Shown in pieces: positions 26,405-35,800 of a stretch of 45,032 bases of DNA. Origin of the DNA: Candidatus Staskawiczbacteria bacterium RIFOXYC1_FULL_38_18 (lineage in GTDB: Bacteria > Patescibacteriota > Minisyncoccia > Minisyncoccales > Staskawiczbacteraceae). The stretch lies in assembly GCA_001822095.1 (NCBI GenBank), contig MHPP01000032.1:1-45032 (forward strand), written 5' to 3'. The position numbers and the translations under genes are program-made. Numbering within the stretch: position 1 is the first letter of the stretch; each line of letters opens with the position of its first letter. Under the pieces are notes generated by a model. The model made no database searches, had not been told where the DNA came from, and worked only from the letters and a program-made list of their open reading frames with translations.

Positions 26405-26466
26405 TTATGCCTCTTTTGGAACAAGGATTTTCTGCACGTCGTCGGCGACGATTTTAATTTCGCCGT
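26405..26466 (-). pseudogene. Detached dnaE 3'-end fragment (last ~19 codons plus stop)
   Basis: Encodes GEIKIVADDVQKILVPKEA*, versus DnaE C-terminus GEIKIVADDVQEILVPKEA*; same orientation as dnaE. Confidence 0.88.
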
Positions 26467-26518
26467 TGAACGTGCTACGATTAAATAGCAACCAGACACC
26501 TATTTTGAGGAGGGCTAT

Positions 26519-26878
26519 ATGGCAAACGAGGAGCTCTTTGAAAAAGCAATCGCTTTGTTGCGGGAAGAACTTTCGTTGTGGGAGCATTATCCTGGCAGCG
26601 AAGGAAGAATCAGGCGAGAACGCACCTCAACTGCTATCGCCGATTTATCTGCTGGCAATATCTCAGAAAGCGTTTTAAGGGCGCTTAATGAGTCGGGCAG
26701 GTATTATCTCAACCTTTGCAACTTTGCAAGAAATCCCGAGCAACTGAAAAGCTGCGGCCTTCCGCAAGCGACTATTGATGATTGGGTCAAAAAACGGGAA
26801 ACAAATGGAACCAGGTCAACCGAGTTTTTTATACTCTATGAGAGCCTCCTTGATCTGGCAACCAGCGCTCCGCATTGA
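26519..26878 (+). CDS. Hypothetical protein (119 aa)
   Basis: SD GAGGAGGG then ATG; followed by terminator CCGCATtgaaagATGCGGTTTTT. Confidence 0.6.
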   Translation: MANEELFEKAIALLREELSLWEHYPGSEGRIRRERTSTAIADLSAGNISESVLRALNESGRYYLNLCNFARNPEQLKSCGLPQATIDDWVKKRETNGTRSTEFFILYESLLDLATSAPH

Positions 26879-26907
26879 AAGATGCGGTTTTTGTTTGCCG
26901 TAAAATA

Positions 26908-26936
26908 TTGACATTTATATTTTTATATGCTATGAT
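26908..26936 (+). promoter_or_regulatory. Sigma70-type promoter (TGC extended -10)
   Basis: TTGACA - 17 nt - TATGAT. Confidence 0.75.
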
Positions 26937-26955
26937 TAATAAGGAGCAGCTTGAA

Positions 26956-26997
26956 ATGCCTTTTGGTCTGTTGGGAATCAGGACCATAAGGAAGTAG
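26956..26997 (+). CDS. Putative 13-aa leader peptide MPFGLLGIRTIRK
   Basis: SD AAGGAG, ATG, stop TAG; 99 nt upstream of the zinc-finger gene on the same transcript. Confidence 0.45.
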   Translation: MPFGLLGIRTIRK

Positions 26998-27095
26998 AGT
27001 TTTCAGCCCTTAACCCCTCCGAAAGGAGCAAGCCGGGCATATCTCCTAATATCGTCAGTTACGTTTCAACGCAACCCGATTGAAGGAGATTGAAG

Positions 27096-27728
27096 ATGTC
27101 AGAGCAAAGATGTGGTGGATGTGGAAAAAAATTTCAACAGAACGATTCCGACCGAATCACGAGTAGCGGGAACGCTCTCGGCCGGGAGCCGGACAAGCAG
27201 TTGTGCTACAACTGCGCCTTGGAAAAGGTGACCGGCGGATCTTGCCCCGAAGAAGGCGACTTTAACACAGCGCGCCTGATTTCAGGAGAGATGACCGACC
27301 AGGAGTGGAGATGGTTGCAGGAAGACATGCGAGCTGTCGAAGAGAGTCGTTCCATCATCGAGCCTGACTCTGATGACGAGGACGATTACTACAACGACCC
27401 CGCGTGGTGCTATCGGTGCAACAGGGATACCGCTTTTTGCAAGTGCATTTGCTACGAGTGTGGCGAATTGCTTGAAGAATGCGAATGTCACTGCGCGCTC
27501 TGCGACACACCCAAGCCCGGCGGCGGACTTTGTGAAACCCATGCTCCAGGGTGGAACGAGTCTGTACAGGGTCCTGTCCCTTCAAACAGTGAGGAGGTCG
27601 GGCAATGTGAAGGCTGCGGCATCACTTTTAACATTGTGTTCGAGATTGAATCTGAGTTTCCGACTCCGTCGAAGACTATGAGATTCCTGTCTCGGCACAA
27701 CCGTAAAAAGTGCCTGAAATGCAGCTAA
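27096..27728 (+). CDS. Multi-zinc-finger/ribbon Cys-rich hypothetical protein
   Basis: SD GAAGGAGA; CGGCGKKF, CYNC, CYRC...CKCICYECGELLEECECHCALC, CEGCGITF, CLKC. Confidence 0.7.
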   Translation: MSEQRCGGCGKKFQQNDSDRITSSGNALGREPDKQLCYNCALEKVTGGSCPEEGDFNTARLISGEMTDQEWRWLQEDMRAVEESRSIIEPDSDDEDDYYNDPAWCYRCNRDTAFCKCICYECGELLEECECHCALCDTPKPGGGLCETHAPGWNESVQGPVPSNSEEVGQCEGCGITFNIVFEIESEFPTPSKTMRFLSRHNRKKCLKCS

Positions 27729-27736
27729 CATCACAA

Positions 27737-27770
27737 GCCCCGCAACGAGCGATCGTTGCGGGGCGTTTTC
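27737..27770 (+). terminator. Perfect 12-bp hairpin terminator
   Basis: GCCCCGCAACGA-GCGA-TCGTTGCGGGGC-GTTTTC. Confidence 0.85.
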
Positions 27771-27790
27771 TTTGTATGGAGTCAGTATTT

Positions 27791-30700
27791 TTAGGCTTCT
27801 TTTGGCACAAGAATCTCCTGCACGTCGTCGGCAACAATTTTTATTTCGCCTCCGCGATCGTCAACGCGCCCGGCCACAAAGACTATTTTATTCTCTTGCA
27901 ACGCAGTCGGGTTGCGTTCTAATAAATTTGGGAAAATCACAACCTCGGCTCTGCCCGACAAGTCTTCAAGTTTTATAAACAGCATTGGTTTGCCGTTTTT
28001 TGTAATAATTTTTTTAACAGAAGAAATTAATCCGCCAAACACAAGTTTTTTATCAACCAAGGTGTGGTCTACGAGTTTTATAAGAGGTGTTGTCCGCTTT
28101 TCAAAAAGTTTTTTGAAGCTGTTTAACGGGTGCGAGCTTACATAAAGGCCAAGCAATTCTTTTTCCCAGCCAAGCCTTTCAAATTCTGACGCGGGAGGGG
28201 CCGGCTCCAATTTTATTTCTTTGCTGGTTATTTTTATGCCCGAGGAAGCAAAAAGCCCCATTTGGTTTGAGTTGGTATTTTTATTGTTTTCGCGGGCAAT
28301 TTCAAGCATTTTTTCAAGGTTTTGCAAAAGCTGGTTTCTTTCGGCAAATTCGTCAAATGCTCCCGCCTTAATTAACGCCTCCATTGATTTTTTATTCAAA
28401 TCTTTTGACTTTACGCGGTTAATAAAATCGCTGATGGTTGAAAACCTCCCGTTGTTTTTTCTTTCTTCAACAATTGCGTCAATAATATTTACACCAACAT
28501 TTTTAATTGCCAGAAGCCCAAACCTGATTTGATTTTTTTCTGGCACAACAGTAAAGTTTTTTAAAGATTCGTTTATGTTTGGAGCCAGCACTTCAACGTC
28601 CATTTTTTTGCATTCATCAATTAAAAAAGAAATTCTTTCCACGTCGGCTTTTTCCGAAGTCAAAACAGATGCCATAAACTCAACAGGGTAGTGGGCTTTT
28701 AAATAGGCTGTCTGGTAGGCTATTGTGGCGTAAGCTGCCGAGTGCGACTTGTTGAATCCATACGACGCAAAAGGCAAAATCCATGTCCATAATTCCTGGG
28801 CAACCTTTTTCGAGGCGCCGTTTTTTATTGCTCCGTTAACAAATTTTTGCTCTTGCGCGTCAAGCAGGTCTTTAATTTTTTTACCAATGGCCTTTCTTAA
28901 AACATCCGCCTCGCCCAGGGTGAATCCGCAAACTTCCTGCGCAATTTTCATAAGTTGCTCCTGATAAATGCAAATTCCATAAGTATCTTTTAAAATTGGC
29001 TCAAGCGCCGGATGCAAATATTCAATTTTTTCCTTTCCGTGTTTTCTGGCAATATAATCTGGGATAAATTGCATTGGGCCGGGGCGATAGAGGGCAACCA
29101 TGGCCGTGATGTCCTCAAAAGTTGTAGATTTTAATTCTTTTAAATACCTTTTCATGCCGTCACTTTCAAGCTGGAACACAGATGTGGTCAGGGCGTCCTG
29201 CAAAAGTTTGTAGGTTTTTTGGTCGTCATAGGGAATTTTGTCCAAATCAATTGATAATTTATTGTGTAAAACATAAATTCTTGCCAGCGTGTCTTCTATT
29301 ATTGTAAGGTTTTTTAATCCCAAAAAATCCATTTTCAAAAGCCCAAGGTCTTCAATTCCGTGCATTTCATATTGGGTGATAATACCTTCTTCGCCTTCTT
29401 TGGTTGACCTTTGCAATGGCACAGAATCAGTTAAAGGATTTGCTGAAATCACAACTCCGCAGGCATGAGTTGAAGCGTGCCTGGCGACTCCTTCAAGTTT
29501 TTTCCCAAGGTCTATTAATTTTGTTGCCATTGGGTCGGTTTCATATTTTTCTTTAAATTCGTCAACTTTTTCCAGGGCTTCCGCCAGATCCATTCCCATG
29601 GGAATCATTTTTGCCATCTGGTCGCAGTAAGAATATGTATATTGCAAGGCCCTGCCAACATCTCGGATAACAGCGCGGGCAGCCATTGTTCCAAAGGTAA
29701 TAATTTGGGCTACATGGTCACGGCCATATTTTTCTCCGACATATTTTATAACTTCATCTCTTCTCCTGTCAGCAAAATCCAAATCAATATCGGGCATGGA
29801 AATCCTTTCAGGATTTAAAAATCTTTCAAAAAGCAAATTGTGTTTTAACGGGTCAACGTTTGTAATTCCGGTTAAGTAAGCAACAATAGAACCGCCGGCA
29901 GACCCGCGGCCCGGCCCCACAACAATCCTGTTTTGCTTTGCCCAGTTTACAAAATCTTGCACAATCAAAAAGTATCCGGCGAACCCGGTTTTTTCTATAA
30001 CAGAAATTTCATATTTTAGCCTGCCAATTATTTTTTGGTCAGGGTTTTTGCCGTATCTTTTTTCCAATCCCTGATAGCACAACTCTTCCAAGAATTGCGT
30101 ATCGGTTTTGCCTTCTGGCAAGGGAAACACGGGTAACTTTATTTTTCCAAGCTCAATGGTTAAATTGCACATGTCTGAAACCCTTTGCGTGTTTGCGAGG
30201 GCTTCGGGATATTCTTTGAACTCCTCCTCCATTTGCGCCGGACTTTTCATTGAGAAGTCGTCTTGTTTCATAGACAATCTTTCTGCGTCATTAATGTCGG
30301 AACCTGTGTTTATTAGCATTAAAACATCCTGAGCCTCGGCGTCTTCCTTTTTTAAATAATGAATATCGTTTGTGCAAACTAAAGGTATGCCGGTTTTTTT
30401 TGAAAGTTCAACCATTTTTTTGTTTGCGGTTGCCTGCTCAGGAATATTTTGGTGGCGCTGAAGTTCTAAATAAAAATTTCCCTTTCCAAAAAACTTTTCA
30501 TATTTTAGGGCGGTTGCCTCGGCTTCCTCATCTTTGTTTGAAATTAAGAGGCGCGGGATCTTTCCTTGTATGCAGGCGCTCATGCCGATTAATCCCTCCG
30601 CGTATTTTTCCAAGAGCTCTTCGTCAATTCTTGGTTTATAATAAAATCCGTCAAGCTGAGCTATTGAAACAAGTTTTACCAAATTTTTATAACCCTGCTC

Positions 30701-30982
30701 GTTTTTGGCAAGCAAAATTAAGTGGTTTCTTTTCTGGTCAACATTGGGCCGTTTGTCTGTGTGTTTTTCAAAAGCAACATAAACCTCGCATCCTATAATG
30801 GGCTTTATTTTTTTTGCCAGAGATTTTTTGTAAAACTCAATTGCTCCGTACATTACACCATGGTCAGTCAAAGCAACAGAATCCATTCCTAATTCTTTTA
30901 CGTAATCCAAAAGCTCGTCTATTTTAGGCAGGCCATCTAAAAGGGAATAGTGCGAGTGAACGTGTAAATGCGTAAATTTCAT
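27791..30982 (-). CDS. dnaE: DNA polymerase III subunit alpha
   Basis: PHP domain FTHLHVHSHYSLLDG; RIVVGPGRGSAGGSIVAYLTGITNVDPL; MPDIDLDFADRRRDEVIKYV. Confidence 0.97.
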   Translation of the reverse strand: MKFTHLHVHSHYSLLDGLPKIDELLDYVKELGMDSVALTDHGVMYGAIEFYKKSLAKKIKPIIGCEVYVAFEKHTDKRPNVDQKRNHLILLAKNEQGYKNLVKLVSIAQLDGFYYKPRIDEELLEKYAEGLIGMSACIQGKIPRLLISNKDEEAEATALKYEKFFGKGNFYLELQRHQNIPEQATANKKMVELSKKTGIPLVCTNDIHYLKKEDAEAQDVLMLINTGSDINDAERLSMKQDDFSMKSPAQMEEEFKEYPEALANTQRVSDMCNLTIELGKIKLPVFPLPEGKTDTQFLEELCYQGLEKRYGKNPDQKIIGRLKYEISVIEKTGFAGYFLIVQDFVNWAKQNRIVVGPGRGSAGGSIVAYLTGITNVDPLKHNLLFERFLNPERISMPDIDLDFADRRRDEVIKYVGEKYGRDHVAQIITFGTMAARAVIRDVGRALQYTYSYCDQMAKMIPMGMDLAEALEKVDEFKEKYETDPMATKLIDLGKKLEGVARHASTHACGVVISANPLTDSVPLQRSTKEGEEGIITQYEMHGIEDLGLLKMDFLGLKNLTIIEDTLARIYVLHNKLSIDLDKIPYDDQKTYKLLQDALTTSVFQLESDGMKRYLKELKSTTFEDITAMVALYRPGPMQFIPDYIARKHGKEKIEYLHPALEPILKDTYGICIYQEQLMKIAQEVCGFTLGEADVLRKAIGKKIKDLLDAQEQKFVNGAIKNGASKKVAQELWTWILPFASYGFNKSHSAAYATIAYQTAYLKAHYPVEFMASVLTSEKADVERISFLIDECKKMDVEVLAPNINESLKNFTVVPEKNQIRFGLLAIKNVGVNIIDAIVEERKNNGRFSTISDFINRVKSKDLNKKSMEALIKAGAFDEFAERNQLLQNLEKMLEIARENNKNTNSNQMGLFASSGIKITSKEIKLEPAPPASEFERLGWEKELLGLYVSSHPLNSFKKLFEKRTTPLIKLVDHTLVDKKLVFGGLISSVKKIITKNGKPMLFIKLEDLSGRAEVVIFPNLLERNPTALQENKIVFVAGRVDDRGGEIKIVADDVQEILVPKEA

Positions 30983-31028
30983 AATTCGTATGCCTTATTT
31001 TACTTTTTATATTATATTTATTCAACTA

Positions 31029-31057
31029 TTGACTCAAGCTCTTATATATGCTATAAT
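31029..31057 (+). promoter_or_regulatory. Sigma70-type promoter of ncRNA candidate (TGC extended -10)
   Basis: TTGACT - 17 nt - TATAAT. Confidence 0.8.
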
Positions 31058-31063
31058 TAATAA

Positions 31064-31318
31064 TATATAGCACATTGTCGCATCCCCCTCGTCTAACGAA
31101 CGAGGAGAGTCACGGGATCGACCGTCAAGCCGGTGGAGCGTATGTAGCGCGTTGCTGCTACTCCGCAGGGGAAGTTCTGCGTGGCTTGTCCAGCCTTTCT
31201 AATAAAGAAGGGTGTTAAAAAGGACTGGACAACACGAAGTCGCTCCCGGCGCAAATATAGCCGCGTAGAGGTTGCAAACACTTCAAAGTGAAATGAGTTG
31301 CAATCTCCGCGGCTTTTT
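31064..31318 (+). ncRNA. Structured non-coding RNA candidate (~255 nt), class unknown
   Basis: Own promoter, no convincing plus-strand ORF, successive hairpins CCTCGT/ACGAGG, GGAG..GTAGC/GCTGC..CTCC, CGCAG/CTGCG, GTCCAGCCTTT/AAAGG-A-CTGGAC, and terminator. Confidence 0.65.
31259..31318 (+). terminator. Terminator of ncRNA candidate
   Basis: AGCCGCGtAGAgGTTGCAA...TTGCAATCTcCGCGGCTTTTT. Confidence 0.8.
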
Positions 31319-31416
31319 ATCTAGAAATTTTTCTTGTGCATGCGCTGGACAAATTGCGAAAACTTTGTAATATAAGAGCGTTGCCCCTTTCCATTCTGGC
31401 ACAAAGGATTATTGCG

Positions 31417-31521
31417 ATGAAAAGACGCAAGCGCAGGAAAATAGTTTATTCGCCATCTCTGTGGTTTTTTGTCATTGTTGCGTTTGCTCTCGCATATTGC
31501 GTTTCGTCCATTATTCCTTAG
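31417..31521 (+). CDS. 34-aa cationic single-TM small protein
   Basis: SD AAAGGA; MKRRKRRKIVYSPSLWFFVIVAFALAYCVSSIIP*; TAATAT -10 upstream and terminator downstream. Confidence 0.55.
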   Translation: MKRRKRRKIVYSPSLWFFVIVAFALAYCVSSIIP

Positions 31522-31541
31522 CGGGAAAAAATTGCCCTGTG

Positions 31542-31568
31542 CGGAGAACATTGTTTCTCCGTTTTTTT
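31542..31568 (+). terminator. Terminator after 34-aa ORF
   Basis: CGGAGAA-CATTGT-TTCTCCGTTTTTTT. Confidence 0.75.
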
Positions 31569-31586
31569 GTGTGTTAAAATATAATA

Positions 31587-32261
31587 ATGAACTATCCGAA
31601 TTTTGACGAGGAAAAAAAGTTGTGGAAAAAGGGGTATAATTTTGTTGCAGGACTGGATGAAGCCGGAAGGGGTCCTTTGGCCGGACCGGTGGTGGCAGGA
31701 GCAGTTATTATAAATCCGAAGCACGGAATTCTAATTTCGGATTTAAAAATTCGGGATTCAAAACAAATGTCGGCTAATCAGCGCGAGGATGTTTATGAAA
31801 AAATAACCGTGTGTAAAGATATAACGTGGGGAGTGGGGATTGTTTCGGAAAAAGTTATAGATAAAATAAATATTTTGGAAGCAACAAAACTGGCAATGCA
31901 AAAAGCCATAAATAATTTACTTTCGCGCAACCCTCGTCATAAATTACGCTATCGCGCGAAAAGTGATGATGGTTTATTTTTGTTGATTGACGGGAATATG
32001 AATTTTGGATGGGGCTATAAATATAAATCTATAATAAAGGGCGACCAGAAGGTTTTTTCAATTTCCGCAGCTTCTATTATAGCAAAGGTAACTCGGGATC
32101 GCATAATGCGAAAATATCACAAAAAATATCCAAATTATGGTTTTGACAAACACAAGGGATATGGCACCAAGTCGCACTTTGCCAGTATCAAAAAATATGG
32201 GCCGTGCAAGATCCATCGGAAGACATTCCGGCCCGCAGGTCTGGAGTTATCCACAGCTTGA
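31587..32261 (+). CDS. rnhB: Ribonuclease HII
   Basis: VAGLDEAGRGPLAGPVVAGAVI; RDSKQMSANQRE. Confidence 0.95.
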   Translation: MNYPNFDEEKKLWKKGYNFVAGLDEAGRGPLAGPVVAGAVIINPKHGILISDLKIRDSKQMSANQREDVYEKITVCKDITWGVGIVSEKVIDKINILEATKLAMQKAINNLLSRNPRHKLRYRAKSDDGLFLLIDGNMNFGWGYKYKSIIKGDQKVFSISAASIIAKVTRDRIMRKYHKKYPNYGFDKHKGYGTKSHFASIKKYGPCKIHRKTFRPAGLELSTA

Positions 32262-32293
32262 CGTTTGTTTTTGGTTTATAAAAAAAGTATAAT
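32245..32293 (+). promoter_or_regulatory. Promoter module copy 1: DnaA-box-like TTATCCACA + TTGTTT-N17-TATAAT
   Basis: AGTTATCCACAGCTTGA repeated at 36049; DnaA-box end to -10 start is 33 nt in both copies. Confidence 0.6.
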
Positions 32294-32321
32294 TAAGAAA
32301 TTAAAATTTAAAAACAAAAAT

Positions 32322-32810
32322 ATGGACAAATCAAAAGGGTCATCTTTGGTGTTTATTTTTATATTAATTTTAATAATTGTGGTTTCTCTTGCCGGCGGAG
32401 CGATACTGGGAGTTTATTATCAAGGCCAGCAAAAGCCAACGACCTCAACTATCGTGCAGGAAAATAGCGAGGCGTTTGCCGCCATGCCCGCCCTGATTGG
32501 CAACTTAAACTCGTCTATATTTCTTCCAATAACAGCCCACGGAAACGTGAAAAAAATTGACGCTAATAAAATTACCTTAAACAACGGCCAGGAAGATTTT
32601 ACAATAAATGTTAACGCCGATGCAGATGTTAATAAATTTATTGCCGACCCGGCTCAAAAGAAGGCTACAGGGGATAGCACAAACTATATTCCTCAAACAA
32701 TTAAGTTTTTAGACATTAAAGTTGGAGATACAGTAGATATTTATGTAAAAGTTTTACAAAGCGGCCAATTGCAGGGTTTTTCGGTTATGATATATCCGAT
32801 TTCAAAATAA
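32322..32810 (+). CDS. Single-TM anchored protein with small beta-rich (DUF5666-like) extracellular domain, paralog 1
   Basis: N-terminal TM; GNVKKIDANKITLNNGQEDFTINV...IKFLDIKVGDTVDIYVKVLQSGQLQGFSVMIYPISK. Confidence 0.65.
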   Translation: MDKSKGSSLVFIFILILIIVVSLAGGAILGVYYQGQQKPTTSTIVQENSEAFAAMPALIGNLNSSIFLPITAHGNVKKIDANKITLNNGQEDFTINVNADADVNKFIADPAQKKATGDSTNYIPQTIKFLDIKVGDTVDIYVKVLQSGQLQGFSVMIYPISK

Positions 32811-32823
32811 ATTATTTAATTTT

Positions 32824-35800
32824 TTGTCTAAAGAATTTTTAAGCATAAATAAAACAAAGTATTTTTGGACAATTATTTTTGTTTTATTTTTGTTTGGTTT
32901 AAACTTTGTGAATCCTGCAAAAGCTTCTACGGAAATATACGGCCAGACTTTTAACTATTTGTGTTCAGGAGGAAGTGGCACAAGGTGTGCGTTGCAATTA
33001 ATCGGAAGCATCGGGAAGCCCTGCGAAAACGAGTTTGGCCGTAAAGACGATTCTATGTGCAAGCCTAAAACTAATAAGCCCATCTGCAGTAGAGGTAAAT
33101 GTATATTAGGACCGGCAACTGCGGGCAAATCATGTGCTACTGTTGGTGATAATGCGATTTGTGCTCATGAAGATGGAAAATGTGGCGGTCCTTTTGCGCC
33201 GGCCGAACAACCTCCGGCCGAGGATAAGCTTTGCAAAAGCTCGGGCGGGCATTCTCCTGTATATAGCACAGACGGCCTTGAGTGGAGATGGTCTTGTTTT
33301 CCTGTTGGCACAGGAGGAACGGTTGATGCTTCCTGCCACACCCCTAAAAAATCTGCCCCGGGGGAATGTGGAGGTCCTTTTGAGCCGTCGGAGAAACCAC
33401 CAACATTGGATAAACTCTGCAAAAATAACGGCTGGGCTTCTGTTATAAATTCAGACGACCCTTATTATTGGACATGGGATTGTAATCCATCGGGGTTAGA
33501 TAATAGCAAGCCTGCTTTTTGTAAAGCTCCTAAAAAAAAGATTGATGGATTTTGCGGTAAGGACAACGGGTTTGTTTTCACACCTACAGCCGAAGCATTG
33601 CAACCTCCGTCATCTGGAAATCAGCTTTGCAAACAAGGTACGGATTTTAATTCTGCAATTGGAAAAACCAGCTTAATGTCAATTGGAAAAACCAAAACTT
33701 GGGAGTGGTATTGTTTTGGTCAGGCGGGGGGAGTGGATGCGCCGTGCAAAACACTACCGCCAGAATCTACTAATGGGAAGTGCGGGGCGTTTATTCAGGG
33801 AAAAACATTTGAAAACCTAACCGCCGATAACGAGAATTTATGTGACATCGGGCTGTCATCTGATTTTGAGTTAAGCAATGATGTTAGATGGAAATGGAAT
33901 TGTATAGGTACGGGCGCAGGAACAAGTGCTCTTTGTTATGCGTGGAAGAAAGAATTGCTGAATATGTGCGGGCCGGCGGTAAATAAAGTTATTGATAGTA
34001 CTGTCTGCACTCATTTCGCTATTGGCACTATTGCTGATGAATTGTGCAATCCTGGATATACGCCATGGCAAAATCAATTTTTCTACGATAAGCATTATTG
34101 CGCATGGGAATGCACTACCAACTTAGGACCCCCCGTTCAGCAGTGCCACAGCCAGGTTGTCCTTGGTCCAAATTGTGGGCGTGCCATCACGAAAGAATAT
34201 GCATCAGGCACTTTGTCTGTACCAGTTGACGATGCATGCTCGGGAGAGGAATTAACTTATTATGTCGATGACGAAAAAAATTTAGTATTCGATTCAAACA
34301 CAGTTAAGTGGACATGTAAAAGTAATATCGGGGGTGCCGATAGTGAATTGTGTACCGCCAGTCGCAAACCAGGTCAATACGATGCAGCTTGCGGTATTTT
34401 TAAGAATTATCCTGCAGGCACTGGAGCGGTGCCGGCTATCCATGCGTGTAATTCGGTTTCGCATCCAGATAATTCCGCAAAATTAAAATTTGTTAAGGAC
34501 TATGCATCCTGGATATGTGTAAGCAATTTGGGCGGCAAGTCCAGTGATACTTGCGAGGCAAGACAGTCATCCTCCAGCACTTGTGATGCAAGAACAGCCT
34601 GCAGTAATCACGGGACTTGTTCGGTGCCGGTTACGGGCGGTACGGCAATTAATATTTTTAACGGATTTATCGGCAGTATTTTAAATAGTTATTTAAGCCA
34701 AGTTTATAATCAATTATTTGCAGTTACAACACCAAGCGCCTGTTCTTGCAGTAGTTGTAAATGCGATAATGGATGGACAGGAAAAAATTGTAGTACGCCA
34801 ACAACCTGTACGCCAACCTGCTATAGTTCTATAGCTTGGGCTACTTGTCAGCCCGGAACAACTCAAACAGGTTCATGCGCTTCAACTAATTGTGGAACAA
34901 CACAATATATAATTTCAACAAGGCCTTGTCCTCCTGTCTCCACATGCAATTCGGCGGCAGATTGCAACGGCCGTGGAACGTGTAAGGTAGACGGCACATG
35001 TGATTGCGGGAATAGCGGTTATACTGGAACGAACTGCGAAACTTTAATTGCGGGGAATTGTTCAGCGCTGGGCGAGTGCAATAATCACGGAGTTTGCGCA
35101 GCCGGCGATACTTGCTCGTGCGATGCCGGATGGGCTTTGCCTGATTGTTCTAAGGAAATTTGTACGTCTTGGACATATAATGCTTGGACTCCAGCAACTT
35201 GTCCGTCCTCAGGAGCTCAAACAAGAACAATAGCTACCCGTACGCCAACAGGATGCACGGGTGGAACCCCAGAGGCTCTTTCGAGAACCTGCACACATGG
35301 GTCTGTCGTTAATGGAACCTGCGGAACAGCTGATGACAAAATATATCCTCAAAGCGCTACGGGATTTGGCAGTGATACTATTTGCGCAACTGGAACAGCC
35401 AGCCCAAATCCTGTTTTTCCGACTCCGGGTAATAGTGTTGAATGGAAATGTATTGGCTCCAGCGGATCGGGTCCATGGTGTATGGCTTCTCATTGTAATC
35501 CTGCAACAGACTGCAACGGCCACGGAAATTGTAATGCAACTTCAGCAGAAAGCTCTTGGTGCACCTGTAACACAGGCTGGAATACCTCAGTAAGTTGCGC
35601 AGACTGCGCCACAGATTATTATCCAACAGTATTTTACGCGTCTTCATCGGCAAACGCTTGTGTTGTGCGCTGCACCCCAACAACTTGTGGCGACCACGGA
35701 TATTGTAACTATGCAACCCCAACAACCAGCCAGCCATGCACTTGTTTAGAAGGTTGGGCAGGCAGTACCTGTAATGTTTGCGCCACAAATTATTATCCGG

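Noticed and set aside
26405-26587. 60-aa minus-strand ORF as a real gene
   Set aside because: Only its last ~19 codons match dnaE; the upstream part is arbitrary, so it is treated as a gene-end fragment.
31093-31281. 62-aa minus-strand ORF
   Set aside because: Falls inside the structured ncRNA candidate; hairpins give stop-free frames by chance.
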